A stretch of DNA of 64,000 nt from JANNMJ01 sp031425525. GTDB lineage: Bacteria > Bacteroidota > Bacteroidia > Cytophagales > Hymenobacteraceae. The DNA is taken from the NCBI GenBank assembly GCA_031425525.1, contig JANPJM010000083.1, positions 62,001 through 126,000 on the forward strand. The letters run 5' to 3'. The notes under the pieces are model-generated. The model worked only from the letters and a program-made list of their open reading frames with translations. It did no database searches and was not told the DNA's origin. How positions within the stretch are numbered: position 1 is the stretch's first letter; each line of letters starts with the position of its first letter. Of the stretch, positions 51,647 through 60,933 are shown piece after piece. The position numbers were made by a program, and so were the translations under genes.

Positions 51647-53698
51647 ATGGCAACCCAATCGCTTTCTCTTTTCCAACCGGATCTCGTCCGCGAAGCGCTG
51701 CGCCAGAGCATTGTCAAGCTCTCGCCGCGCCTGATGATCAAAAACCCCGTGATGTTCTGCGTCGAGCTGGGCACGGCGGTCATGGGCGTCGTCACGGTCA
51801 TCGTGGCCGTGAACCCGAACGCCGGGCAGGGCAGCTTCGGCTACAATCTCACGCTGTTTCTGCTGCTGCTCGCCACGCTGCTCTTCGCCAATTTCGCGGA
51901 GGCCATCGCCGAGGCGCGCGGCAAGGCCCAGGCCGACTCGCTCCGCAAAACCCGGCAGGATACGCCGGCGCGCATTCGTCGGGAGGGCGGACGGCTGGAG
52001 CAGGTCTCCTCGGCCACGCTGCAAAAGGGCGACGTGTTCGTGGTCGAAGCGGGCGAAATCATCCCCACCGACGGCGAGATCGTGGAAGGGCTCGCCACCA
52101 TCGACGAATCGGCCATCACGGGCGAGTCGGCGCCGGTCATCCGCGAGGCGGGCGGCGATAAATCGTCCGTCACGGGCGGCACCACGGTACTGTCCGACCG
52201 CATCGTGGTGCTGGTCACGACGGCGCCGGGCGAGTCGTTCCTCGACAAGATGATTGCGTTGGTAGAAGGCGCCTCGCGGCAGAAAACGCCGAGCGAAATC
52301 GCCCTCACCATCCTGCTGGCGGGTTTTACGCTCGTGTTCCTGATCGTGTGCGTCACGCTCGTGCCGATGGCGATGTACGCCAAGGCCACCCTCACGGTGG
52401 CGGCGCTGGTGAGTTTGTTCGTGTGTTTGATTCCGACGACCATCGGCGGGCTGCTCTCGGCCATCGGCATTGCGGGGATGGATCGGGCGTTGCGCGCCAA
52501 CGTCATCACCAAAAGCGGAAAGGCGGTGGAAACGGCGGGCGACATCGATGTGCTGCTACTCGACAAAACCGGCACCATCACCATCGGCAACCGCAAGGCT
52601 ACGGCGTTTTGGCCGGCGCCCGGCGTGGGAATGCCCGCGCTGGTGAGCCGCAGCGTGCTGGCCTCGCTCGCCGACGAAACGCCCGAAGGCAAAAGCATCG
52701 TCGAACTCGCCCGCGAAAGCCAGGGCGCCCTACCCGAACACGACGGCCAACGGGCTGCCCAAGGCGCGCAGTTCGTGAAATTCACGGCGGAAACGCGCGC
52801 CTCCGGCGTGGATTTGCCCGACGGCACCCGACTCCGCAAAGGCGCCGCCGACGCCATCCGCCAGCAGGTGGAGCGCGCCGGCAACCCGTACCCCGCCGAG
52901 GTACACGAGCGCGTGCAGGCCGTGGCCTCCAACGGCGGCACGCCGCTGGTGGTGAGCGAAAACGACCGCGTGCTGGGCGTGGTGGAGTTGCAGGACATCA
53001 TCAAGCCCGGCATTCAGGAGCGCTTCGAGCGCCTGCGCCGGATGGGCATCAAAACCGTGATGGTGACCGGCGACAACCTGCTAACGGCCAAGTTCATCGC
53101 CGAAAAGGCCGGAGTCGATGACTTCATCGCCGAAGCCAAACCCGAAGACAAGATGAACTACATCCGCCGCGAGCAGCAAGCCGGGCGGCTGGTGGCGATG
53201 ATGGGCGACGGCACCAACGACGCCCCCGCCCTAGCCCAAGCCGACGTGGGCGTAGCGATGAACTCGGGCACCCAAGCCGCTAAGGAAGCGGGTAATATGG
53301 TGGACCTGGACAACGACCCGACGAAGCTCATTGAGGTCGTCGAAATCGGTAAGCAACTGCTGATTACGCGCGGCACGCTGACGACTTTCTCCATTGCCAA
53401 CGATGTAGCGAAGTATTTCGCCATCGTGCCGGCGCTCTTCATCGGCTCCATCCCGGCGTTGCAGGCGCTCAATGTGATGCACCTGCACTCGCCGGAATCG
53501 GCGATTTTATCGGCGGTGATTTTCAACGCGCTCATCATTCCGGCGCTCATTCCGCTGGCGCTGCGCGGGGTGGCGTACCAGCCGATTGGCGCCTCGGCGC
53601 TGCTGCGGCGCAACCTGCTGGTGTACGGCCTGGGCGGCGTGCTGGTGCCGTTCGTGGGCATCAAGCTGATCGATTTGATGGTGGGGCTTTTCGTGTAG
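51647..53698 (+). CDS. kdpB: Potassium-transporting ATPase ATP-binding subunit B
   Basis: A 683-residue P-type ATPase, the catalytic subunit of KdpFABC. Actuator segment DESAITGESAPVIREAGG. The phosphorylated Asp is in LLLDKTGTITIGNR near residue 306. Nucleotide-binding segments include RKGAADAI, and the hinge MMGDGTNDAPALAQADVG comes near 525. ATG 51647 (MATQSLSLFQPD) is preferred; upstream codons in the frame belong to the repeat composite. Full length for the family. Confidence 0.97.
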   Translation: MATQSLSLFQPDLVREALRQSIVKLSPRLMIKNPVMFCVELGTAVMGVVTVIVAVNPNAGQGSFGYNLTLFLLLLATLLFANFAEAIAEARGKAQADSLRKTRQDTPARIRREGGRLEQVSSATLQKGDVFVVEAGEIIPTDGEIVEGLATIDESAITGESAPVIREAGGDKSSVTGGTTVLSDRIVVLVTTAPGESFLDKMIALVEGASRQKTPSEIALTILLAGFTLVFLIVCVTLVPMAMYAKATLTVAALVSLFVCLIPTTIGGLLSAIGIAGMDRALRANVITKSGKAVETAGDIDVLLLDKTGTITIGNRKATAFWPAPGVGMPALVSRSVLASLADETPEGKSIVELARESQGALPEHDGQRAAQGAQFVKFTAETRASGVDLPDGTRLRKGAADAIRQQVERAGNPYPAEVHERVQAVASNGGTPLVVSENDRVLGVVELQDIIKPGIQERFERLRRMGIKTVMVTGDNLLTAKFIAEKAGVDDFIAEAKPEDKMNYIRREQQAGRLVAMMGDGTNDAPALAQADVGVAMNSGTQAAKEAGNMVDLDNDPTKLIEVVEIGKQLLITRGTLTTFSIANDVAKYFAIVPALFIGSIPALQALNVMHLHSPESAILSAVIFNALIIPALIPLALRGVAYQPIGASALLRRNLLVYGLGGVLVPFVGIKLIDLMVGLFV

Positions 53699-53833
53699 GA
53701 CGAATTTGCACTATGGCAAGGCAAATCGTCTGTTTATCGTCGTTTTTTCGCTTTTCAGTCTGGCTTCAAGCTTCGGCCAAGCTGGCTGTGAGCTGGCTTC
53801 GGGCGCTGTGTAGGCCCTTTTTGTACTTCTCCG

Positions 53834-54352
53834 ATGAAACTCCTTCGTCAATCCCTCATTCTTTCGGCCTTGCTGCTGGTACTGTGCAGCGTAGCCTACC
53901 CGCTGCTGCTCACGGGCGTGGCGCAGCTCGCGCCCCACCACGGCACCGGCGACCGCACCCAAATCGGCCAACGCTTCCGGCAGGCGCGCTACTTCAACAC
54001 CCGTCCCTCGGCCGTGGACTACAACGCGGCCGGGTCTGGCGCCTCCAACAAAGCCCCCTCCAACCCCGAGTATCGGGCGCTGGTGCAGGCCCGCCTCGAC
54101 ACGTTCCTGCTCCGAAACCCCAGCCTTACCGCCGCGCAGGTGCCCGCCGAGCTACTCACCGCCTCCGGCTCCGGCCTCGACCCGCACCTCTCGCCGCAGG
54201 GCGCGCTGGTGCAGGTGGCCCGCGTAGCCAGAGCGCGCAACCTCAACCCAACCGCCGTGCGCGCGCTGGTGGAAGCGCATATTGAGCGCCCCGTGCTGGG
54301 CGCGGCGCACGTCAATGTCCTCCTCCTCAACACGGCGCTCGACAAGCAGTAG
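53834..54352 (+). CDS. kdpC: Potassium-transporting ATPase subunit C
   Basis: A 172-residue KdpC: one N-terminal membrane helix (LILSALLLVLCSVAYPLLL) and a periplasmic domain with GQRFRQARYFNTRPSAVDYN, GSGLDPHLSPQGALVQVARV and the LVEAHIERPVLGAAHVNVLL end. It anchors nucleotide binding in the complex. The 135-base gap before it contains no gene. Confidence 0.96.
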   Translation: MKLLRQSLILSALLLVLCSVAYPLLLTGVAQLAPHHGTGDRTQIGQRFRQARYFNTRPSAVDYNAAGSGASNKAPSNPEYRALVQARLDTFLLRNPSLTAAQVPAELLTASGSGLDPHLSPQGALVQVARVARARNLNPTAVRALVEAHIERPVLGAAHVNVLLLNTALDKQ

Positions 54353-54386
54353 CCGTCACTTTTTCCGACCAACCAGCAACCCCGCC

Positions 54387-55793
54387 TTGAAGAAGCTTTT
54401 TACGCCCCTCGCCCTGCTCACTACGTTGGCGGCTGCCGCCCAAACCACCGAAGTGAAGCCCGGCCAGTCACGCCCCGCCACCGATTCGCTCGCCACCACC
54501 GCCAGCAAAGTGCCGTTCGACGGGATGGATTTGACGTGGATCAACGGCCAGAACCGCCAGCGCACGTTCCCGCTGCAACTGCGCGACGCCAACGGCGAAA
54601 CCGTGGTCACGGGCGTGGCGCTGGCCGACACGTATTTCAACTACAACTTCGCCCGGCCCATCGACAACACCCAGACGATTTCGGCCGTGACGGCGCGCCA
54701 CAACGAGTTTTCGTTGGCGCTGGCTACCGTGGGCCTCGAAACCAACTACAAGAACATCATTGGGCGGCTGTGGCTGCAAACCGGCTCGATGGCCGCCGTG
54801 GTGCAGGAGACCGATGGCTCTATTCTGCGGGGCCGCAACACGAGCACGGGCAACCTCAAATTCGTGCGCGAAGTAGCCGCCGGCTACCACTTCAACAAAG
54901 CCTATGGGCTGAATATCGAGGCGGGCATTTTTATGAGCTACATCGGCCTGGAAAGCTACATCATGCAGGAAAACTGGAGTTATCAGCGCTCGCTGGTCTG
55001 CGACTTTACGCCGTTCTATTTCCAGGGCGCGCGGGTGCAGTTCTTCCCGGCGCGCACCTTCAAAACGGAGCTGTGGCTGATGAACGGCTGGCAGACGTAC
55101 AACTCGTTCAACCGGCGTCCGTCGTTGGGTAACTCCAACTACTTCCGGCCGAACGAGAACCTGCAACTCGTCGCCAACTTCTACCTCGGCAACGACTCGC
55201 GCCCCGGCACAGATTCGGCTTCGGCGGGCATTGGGGCGTACCCCAACGTGCTGCGTTTCCACCACGACAACTCCATCGTGGCGCGTTACTACCACAAACC
55301 CGCCGGCACGGCCTTGCGCGGCATCACGCAGGCGGCGTTCAGCCTCAACACGCACTACGGCTTCCAGCGCGGCACCGGCGTCGAGCGCCAGGACAACTAT
55401 ATGGCCGGTACTTCGCTGGCGAACCGGGTGTGGTTTGCCAAGAACAAGGCGGCCTTCACGCTGCGCGCCGGTTTCGTAACGAACCCCTCGCGCTACCTGA
55501 GCTTTTCGCCGGGCGTAACCGGCACCAATGGTTCCAACGCCTTCCTCGATACGCCCGCCAGCAAACTCACGGCCCGCGAAGTGACCGGCACCTTTGATAT
55601 TATGCCGAATGATTTCGTGACCTTCCGCTTCGAATACCTCCACCGCCGCGCCAACGTGCCGTATTTCGCGGGGCGCGGCGGCACTACCTCGCCCACGGGC
55701 TACGTCGACCAGCCGATCCAGCTCGAAAACTGGACGCCGGATCTGCGGAAGTCGGAGAACCGGGCGATTGTGTCGGTTAATTTTAGGTTGTAA
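54387..55793 (+). CDS. Outer-membrane barrel of the potassium locus (BBP2/porin-like)
   Basis: A 468-residue exported barrel starting at TTG 54387 (LKKLFTPLALLTTLAAAAQ) as a signal peptide. The mature protein has long alternating aromatic strands, for example RHNEFSLALATVGLETNYKN, LNIEAGIFMSYIGLESYIMQ and LWLMNGWQTYN. Its end, ENRAIVSVNFRL, is a barrel-type C-terminus. It belongs to the BBP2/OmpL-like porin type and follows kdpC by 34 bases. It shares motifs with the barrel at 58425 (RHNE, a GIF/GVFxSxIGLE segment, LxNGWQ). Placement suggests K+ passage through the outer membrane. Confidence 0.75.
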   Translation: MKKLFTPLALLTTLAAAAQTTEVKPGQSRPATDSLATTASKVPFDGMDLTWINGQNRQRTFPLQLRDANGETVVTGVALADTYFNYNFARPIDNTQTISAVTARHNEFSLALATVGLETNYKNIIGRLWLQTGSMAAVVQETDGSILRGRNTSTGNLKFVREVAAGYHFNKAYGLNIEAGIFMSYIGLESYIMQENWSYQRSLVCDFTPFYFQGARVQFFPARTFKTELWLMNGWQTYNSFNRRPSLGNSNYFRPNENLQLVANFYLGNDSRPGTDSASAGIGAYPNVLRFHHDNSIVARYYHKPAGTALRGITQAAFSLNTHYGFQRGTGVERQDNYMAGTSLANRVWFAKNKAAFTLRAGFVTNPSRYLSFSPGVTGTNGSNAFLDTPASKLTAREVTGTFDIMPNDFVTFRFEYLHRRANVPYFAGRGGTTSPTGYVDQPIQLENWTPDLRKSENRAIVSVNFRL

Positions 55794-55900
55794 GGTGGTA
55801 AGGTGGAAGGGTGGGAAGGTGGAAGGGTGGGAAGGGTGGGAAGGTGGGAGGGTGGAAGGGTGGGAAGGTGGAAGGGTGGGAAGGTGGAAGGGTGGGAAGG
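55794..55900. repeat. Purine-rich GGTGGAAGGGTGGGAA repeats after the first porin
   Basis: About 105 bases of GGAAGGTGGAAGGGTGG-type units begin at the porin stop codon and end just before the stop of the convergent four-helix-bundle gene. Complement orientation matches the tracts before kdpA, kup and the kinase. Confidence 0.85.
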
Positions 55901-55909
55901 TATTTTGGT

Positions 55910-56296
55910 TTATTTTTTTGCTGCTGCACTGCTTGCTCGTTCGCGAGCGGTGCGCTCAGAGGCAGCAAGAATAGCCATTATTTCTTCCGCCTCTTGGCGG
56001 AGTGGGGCGATTCGGTCACGTCTCATCACTTCGCCTTCTTCCAGCAATTCCAGCCACAGCACCGTTTCATCCGCTTCTTCCAGCGCAATGTGCAGTTTCG
56101 CCTTGAACTCTGCTGCTGACCGCGCCCGACAGGCTGCCCGATAGTTAGCCGCCACCGATGTCGCCGACCGCACGACCTGCCGCCCGATTGATTGGCCCGT
56201 CAACGTCTTCGGCAAACTATCGCTCATCTTCATCACCCGCAACGCCAACGCTTTAGTACGCTCCTTAAACTCCACCACAAACACAGCGCGAGACAT
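55910..56296 (-). CDS. Four-helix bundle protein (S23/Avd-like)
   Basis: A 128-residue helical protein of the four-helix bundle family. The pattern FKERTKALALRVMKMSDSLP, GQSIGRQVVRSATSVAANYR, FKAKLHIALEEADETVLWLE and a charged end matches. Such proteins occur in 23S rRNA intervening sequences and beside diversity-generating elements; function is otherwise unclear. The gene is inserted, opposite to its neighbours, within the potassium locus and is flanked on both sides by the same repeat. ATG 56296 is preferred; an upstream start would run through repeat sequence. Confidence 0.82.
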   Translation of the reverse strand: MSRAVFVVEFKERTKALALRVMKMSDSLPKTLTGQSIGRQVVRSATSVAANYRAACRARSAAEFKAKLHIALEEADETVLWLELLEEGEVMRRDRIAPLRQEAEEIMAILAASERTARERASSAAAKK

Positions 56297-56300
56297 ATTT

Positions 56301-56335
56301 GGAAAGGTGGAAGGGTGGGAAGGAGGAAGGGTGGA
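56301..56335. repeat. Purine-rich repeat upstream of the four-helix bundle gene
   Basis: GGAAAGGTGGAAGGGTGGGA followed by AGGAGGAAGGGTGG. On the gene's own strand it is pyrimidine-rich and begins four bases before the ATG at 56296, the same orientation as at the other repeat-led genes. Confidence 0.8.
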
Positions 56336-56422
56336 ATTGGTGAACGCGCGGCAAAATATTGACGACACGCTAAAGCTTTGATATTTGCGCCAAGCGATGC
56401 GCGAAGATAGAATTCATCTTTC

Positions 56423-56460
56423 TTCCACCTTCCCACCCTTCCACCTTCCCACCCTTCCCC
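56423..56460. repeat. Pyrimidine-rich repeat directly upstream of kup
   Basis: CCACCTTCCCACCCTTCCA repeated, ending one base before the kup ATG; same family as the kdpA leader. Confidence 0.8.
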
Positions 56461-56461
56461 A

Positions 56462-58393
56462 ATGACCCGCCACTCCCGCCTCACCGCCGCCGGCGCCCTC
56501 ATTGCCCTCGGCATTGTCTATGGCGATATCGGTACCTCGCCGCTTTACACGGTGCGCGGCGTGTTCGCGGGGCGCCCCGTGACGGAAGACGTGGTGCTGG
56601 GCACCATTTCGTGCATTTTGTGGACGCTCACGCTCCTCACCACCGTGAAATACGTGCTGGTCGCGATGCGCGCCGACAACCACGGCGAGGGCGGCATTCT
56701 GGCGCTGTATGCCTTGCTGAGAAGGCTGCGGGTGCGGTGGCTCTACATTCCGGCCATCATCGGCGGGGCGGCGCTCTTGGCCGACGGCATCATCACGCCG
56801 CCGATTTCGGTGGCGTCGGCCATCGAGGGGCTGCGGGTCATTTACCCCGATATCCCGACGGTGCCCATCGTGGTGGCGATTCTGGTGGCGCTGTTCGTGT
56901 TTCAGCAGTTCGGTACGGCCATCATCGGGAAGCTGTTTGGGCCGGTGATGCTGGCTTTTTTCTCCATGATTGCCGTGCTGGGTGTTGTGCATCTGGTGCA
57001 GGAGCCGAGTATTCTGCGGGCGCTGAACCCGTGGTATGGCATCAAGATGCTCACGCAGGTGCCGGGCGCGTTTTGGCTGCTGGGGAGCATTTTCCTGTGC
57101 AGCACCGGCGCCGAGGCGCTGTACGCCGATATGGGTCACGTGGGCCGCAACAACATCTACGGCTCGTGGGGCTTCGTGAAGACGTGCCTCTTTCTGAACT
57201 ACTTGGGTCAGGGCGCGTGGCTGTTGCAGCACCAGGGACCGCCGCTCGGCGAGCGCAACCTGTTTTTTCTGATGATTCCGCCGGCGTTCCTGCTACCCGC
57301 GATTGCGCTCTGCACGATGGCGACCATCATTGCGTCGCAGGCCCTGATTTCGGGGTCGTTCACGCTCGTGATAGAGGCGCTGCGGCTGCGGTTCTGGCCG
57401 AAAGTGCGCGTACTCTACCCCACCGAGCTACGCGGCCAGGCCTACGTGCCGAGCATCAACTGGCTGCTGTTGGCGGGGTGCGTGGGCGTGGTGCTGTACT
57501 TCCGCGAAAGCTCGGCGATGGAGGCCGCTTTTGGGCTGGCCGTCACCATCACGATGCTCATGACGACCATCCTGCTTGCGTATTACGTGCGGCTGCAACG
57601 CTGGCCGGTGGCGGCCATTTTCGGCCTGATCGGGCTGTACATCGTCATCGAAGGCTCGTTCCTGATTGCCAACCTGCGCAAGTTCCCCGAGGGCGGCTGG
57701 CTCTCGGTGCTGCTCGGTACGCTGATACTGGGCGTGATGCTGACGTGGATTCTCGGCCGCAAGCTGCGCGACGAACTCAGCGACTGCGTGCCGCTCGCCG
57801 ATTGGCTGCCGCTCTTCAAAGCCCTCTCCAACGACGACACGGTGCCCAAATACGCCACCCACTTGGTGTACCTGACCAAATCGGAGAGCCCGCGCGAAAT
57901 CGAGAACGCCATCATCCATTCCATCTTCAAGAAGCGGCCGAAGCGGGCGGACATCTACTACCTCGTCCACGTCGAGACCACCGACGAGCCCTACACCCGC
58001 TCGTACCGCGTAAACCATCTGGTGCCGGAAGAAGTGGTGCGCATCGACTTCAAACTCGGTTTCCGCGTCGATCAAGCCATTAATTACATGTTTCGGCAAG
58101 TGGTGAGCGATCTGGTGAAGAACAAGGAAGTGAGCATCACGAGCCGGTACGAGTCGTTGAGTCAGGCCGATATCGTGGGCGATTTTCAGTTCGTCATCCT
58201 CCACAAAACGCTGCCTAATCAGCAGTTCCTGACTTCCTGGCGGCGGTCGGTACTGGGTTTCTACGACGCCCTGCGCCGCATCGGCTCCTCCGACCAGGAG
58301 AGTTTCGGGCTGGACAACAGCAGCGTAACCGTCGAGAACGTGCCGATTCAACTGCCCGCGCGGCCGGAGCTGCGGCTTACGCGCGAAGTCTGA
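56462..58393 (+). CDS. kup: Low-affinity potassium transporter Kup
   Basis: A 643-residue KUP/HAK/KT-type K+ symporter. The signature GIVYGDIGTSPLYTVRGVF is near 19, YVLVAMRADNHGEGGILALY near 66 holds the conserved NHGEGG, and GTFL-like loops follow: AEALYADMGHVGRNNIYGSW, LNYLGQGAWLL. About twelve membrane helices precede a cytosolic C-terminal domain of 200 residues (VHVETTDEPYTRSYRVNHL). Kup is usually unlinked to kdp; here it lies inside the same locus, between two paralogous barrels. Confidence 0.95.
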   Translation: MTRHSRLTAAGALIALGIVYGDIGTSPLYTVRGVFAGRPVTEDVVLGTISCILWTLTLLTTVKYVLVAMRADNHGEGGILALYALLRRLRVRWLYIPAIIGGAALLADGIITPPISVASAIEGLRVIYPDIPTVPIVVAILVALFVFQQFGTAIIGKLFGPVMLAFFSMIAVLGVVHLVQEPSILRALNPWYGIKMLTQVPGAFWLLGSIFLCSTGAEALYADMGHVGRNNIYGSWGFVKTCLFLNYLGQGAWLLQHQGPPLGERNLFFLMIPPAFLLPAIALCTMATIIASQALISGSFTLVIEALRLRFWPKVRVLYPTELRGQAYVPSINWLLLAGCVGVVLYFRESSAMEAAFGLAVTITMLMTTILLAYYVRLQRWPVAAIFGLIGLYIVIEGSFLIANLRKFPEGGWLSVLLGTLILGVMLTWILGRKLRDELSDCVPLADWLPLFKALSNDDTVPKYATHLVYLTKSESPREIENAIIHSIFKKRPKRADIYYLVHVETTDEPYTRSYRVNHLVPEEVVRIDFKLGFRVDQAINYMFRQVVSDLVKNKEVSITSRYESLSQADIVGDFQFVILHKTLPNQQFLTSWRRSVLGFYDALRRIGSSDQESFGLDNSSVTVENVPIQLPARPELRLTREV

Positions 58394-58424
58394 GACCCAC
58401 CGCCCGGCGCGGTACCTTGCCGCT

Positions 58425-59531
58425 ATGTATCGCTTCCGTCATTATCTACTTTTTCTGCTGGCCGCGTGGCTGGCCCCCGTCGGCGCGGCGAACGCCCAAG
58501 CTCCCGCGCCCGATTCGGCCGCCATCCGGCCCGAGTTTTTCGGGTACACCGGCGTCTATTATGGTTACGATTTCAACGTGCCCCGTACGCGCGTGCGGCC
58601 GGGGTTCGTGTACTCCGAAAACCGGCACAACGAGGTCAGCATCAACATTGCGCTACTCGGCGCGCGCTTCGCCAACGACTATGTGCGCGGCACGTTCGCG
58701 ATTCAGACCGGCACCTACCCCGATTACAACTATGCCTCCGAGCCGGAAGTCTTCAAGCACATTTACGAGGCGTACGCAGGCGTGCGGCTGCGGCCCCGGC
58801 TCTGGCTCGACGCGGGCGTGTTCGTGAGCCACATCGGGCTCGAAGGGCCGATCTCGCGCGACGACCTCACGCTCACCCGCTCCATTCTCGCCGATAATTC
58901 GCCGTACTACGAGGCCGGCGCGAAGCTCACCTACGACACCCCCGACGGCCACTGGACGCTGGTGGCGCTCGTGCTGAACGGCTGGCAAGTCATCCGCGAC
59001 AACAACGAGAATATGAGTACCGGCTGGCAAGTGCAATGGAAACCGACCACGCGGTGGGTCGTCAATTCAAGCTCCTACGCCGGTGAGGGGCCGAACCAAC
59101 CCGATTCGGTGGGGCGGCAGTTGCGCTACTTCCACAACCTGTACGCCACGTTTCAGGCCACCAGCCGATTGCGGTTGGCGGCGTCGGCCGACGCGGGCAC
59201 GCAGCGGCGGCTCGGCCGCGACGGCTACGACCACTGGCAGGGCGCGGCCGTGCTGTTCAGCCAGCGGCTGAGCGCCCGCACGGCGCTCAACGGACGCGTG
59301 GAAATGTTCCGCGACCCCGGCCACGTGCTTATTCCGCGCGCCCGGCTGCGGCCGGAGGCGGGTTTCACCACGGGCGCGGCTTCGGTGGGGGTCGATTATT
59401 TCCCCATCCCGCGCTGCGTGGTGCGCCTCGAAGGCAAAGCCTACCGCGCCCGCCAAGCCGTGTTCGAGCGCGACGGCCGCGCCGTGCGGACGGATGCCGT
59501 AGTGACGACGTTGCTCGGTCTCACCTTCTGA
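58425..59531 (+). CDS. Second outer-membrane barrel of the potassium locus (BBP2/porin-like)
   Basis: A 368-residue exported barrel. Signal peptide MYRFRHYLLFLLAAWLAPVG with cleavage near ANAQA. It shares the key motifs of the barrel at 54387: ENRHNEVSINIALLGARFAN, LWLDAGVFVSHIGLEGPI and LVALVLNGWQVI, so the two are paralogs. The C-terminus VVTTLLGLTF is barrel-like. A TACCTTGCC (58413-58421) just before the ATG is a possible -7 element, giving it its own promoter. It follows kup by 31 bases. Confidence 0.75.
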   Translation: MYRFRHYLLFLLAAWLAPVGAANAQAPAPDSAAIRPEFFGYTGVYYGYDFNVPRTRVRPGFVYSENRHNEVSINIALLGARFANDYVRGTFAIQTGTYPDYNYASEPEVFKHIYEAYAGVRLRPRLWLDAGVFVSHIGLEGPISRDDLTLTRSILADNSPYYEAGAKLTYDTPDGHWTLVALVLNGWQVIRDNNENMSTGWQVQWKPTTRWVVNSSSYAGEGPNQPDSVGRQLRYFHNLYATFQATSRLRLAASADAGTQRRLGRDGYDHWQGAAVLFSQRLSARTALNGRVEMFRDPGHVLIPRARLRPEAGFTTGAASVGVDYFPIPRCVVRLEGKAYRARQAVFERDGRAVRTDAVVTTLLGLTF

Positions 59532-59582
59532 CCTTCTGATTCCGCTTACGCGCGCTCACCTCGCTTTCCCTTTCAACCCCGC

Positions 59583-60752
59583 ATGACCGCCCCGCCCGAC
59601 GACCCCCGCGACGCCTCCGCCGAGCGCTTCCTGCGCCTCGTCCGGCAGCGCACGCGCGGCACGTTGAAGGTGTATCTGGGTCTGGCGGCGGGCGTGGGCA
59701 AAACCTGGCGCCTGTTGCAGGAAGCGCGCGAGTTGCAAGCCGCCGGCGTGGATGTGCTGGTGGGCTACGTGGAAACGCACGGCCGCGCCGGCACCGAGGC
59801 GCAACTCACGGGCTTACCGGTGTGGCCGCGCAAGCAAGTGTTTTACCGGGGCCGCGCCCTCGAAGAGTTCGATTTGGAAGGCGTGTTGCAACGCCGCCCG
59901 GCGGTGGTGGTGGTCGATGAGCTGCCGCACACCAACGTGCCGGGGGCGCGCCACCCCAAACGCTGGCAGGACGTGGAATCCCTCACGGCCGCCGGTATTT
60001 CGGTGCTGACGGCGATGAACATCCAGCACCTCGAAAGCCTGCACGACCAGGTGCAGCGCATCACGGGCGTGGCCGTCGGCGAGCGGGTGCCCGATGCCCT
60101 GCTGCGCGCCGCCGACGAGGTGGTGAACGTCGATTTGACCGTTGGGGAGTTGCAAAATCGGCTGCGCGCCGGTCATATCTACGCCCCCGAGAAGGTGCCC
60201 GCCGCGCTGGCCAACTTCTTTCGGGCCGACCAGCTTTTGCAGCTCCGTGAGTTGGCGTTTCGGGAAGTGGCGTGGCTACTGGGGCGGCAGGTGGAAAGCG
60301 ACGCCGGTGGCGCGCCCGCCGTGCCGCCCGAGCGCCGCAACGCCGACCGGCTGCTGGCGTGCATCAACGCCAACGCGCCGGCCGCGCGCGAAATCATCCG
60401 TAAGACCTCGCGCCTCGCCGACCGGTTCGGCGCCCAGACGTGGTACGTCCTGTACGTGCAAACGCCCGCCGAAGCCCTCGACCGCATCGGGTTGGCCGAA
60501 CAGCGCCACTTGCTCCAAAACTTCCAGCTCGCCACCGAACTCGGCGGCCAGGTGCTGCGCCTGAAAGCCACCGATGTGGTAGCCACCATCCGGCACACCG
60601 CCCGCGAAAAAAACGCCACCCTACTGATTTGCGGCGTAACGGGCGCTAAAACCGGCTGGGAACGCCTCACGAAACCGAGCATCACGGCGGCGCTGGTACG
60701 GGCCGTCGCCGCCGACCCCGGCGAGTTGGACATTATGCTCGTGACGGTTTGA
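59583..60752 (+). CDS. kdpD: KdpD N-terminal sensor protein (KdpD and USP domains only)
   Basis: A 389-residue protein corresponding to the N-terminal half of KdpD. The KdpD domain (about 18-230) has the P-loop-like YLGLAAGVGKTWRLL and the VVVVDELPHTNVPGARHPKR segment, then LTAMNIQHLESLHDQV. The C-terminal part (about 250-385) is a universal-stress-protein-like fold. The membrane helices, HisKA and HATPase of normal KdpD are absent; they are replaced by the separate kinase gene 180 bases downstream. Split KdpD of this kind is known in Bacteroidota. Full-length KdpD is about 900 residues. Confidence 0.92.
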   Translation: MTAPPDDPRDASAERFLRLVRQRTRGTLKVYLGLAAGVGKTWRLLQEARELQAAGVDVLVGYVETHGRAGTEAQLTGLPVWPRKQVFYRGRALEEFDLEGVLQRRPAVVVVDELPHTNVPGARHPKRWQDVESLTAAGISVLTAMNIQHLESLHDQVQRITGVAVGERVPDALLRAADEVVNVDLTVGELQNRLRAGHIYAPEKVPAALANFFRADQLLQLRELAFREVAWLLGRQVESDAGGAPAVPPERRNADRLLACINANAPAAREIIRKTSRLADRFGAQTWYVLYVQTPAEALDRIGLAEQRHLLQNFQLATELGGQVLRLKATDVVATIRHTAREKNATLLICGVTGAKTGWERLTKPSITAALVRAVAADPGELDIMLVTV

Positions 60753-60794
60753 GAGAAGGTGGAAATGAGGAACAGTGATGTTATTTTTTTTTAA

Positions 60795-60930
60795 CCTCCC
60801 ACCTTTCTCCCCTTCCACCCTTCCACCTTCCCACCCTTCCACCTTCCCACCCTTCCACCCTTCCACCCTTCCACCCTTCCACCCTTCCACCCTTCCACCC
60901 TTCCCACCCTTCCCACCCTTCCACCTTCTC
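60795..60930. repeat. Pyrimidine-rich repeat directly upstream of the histidine kinase
   Basis: About 135 bases of TTCCACCCTTCCACC units, preceded by a run of T. It ends three to four bases before the ATG at 60934. A short purine-rich GAGAAGGTGGAAATGAGG lies at 60752-60769. Confidence 0.85.
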
Positions 60931-60933
60931 CCC

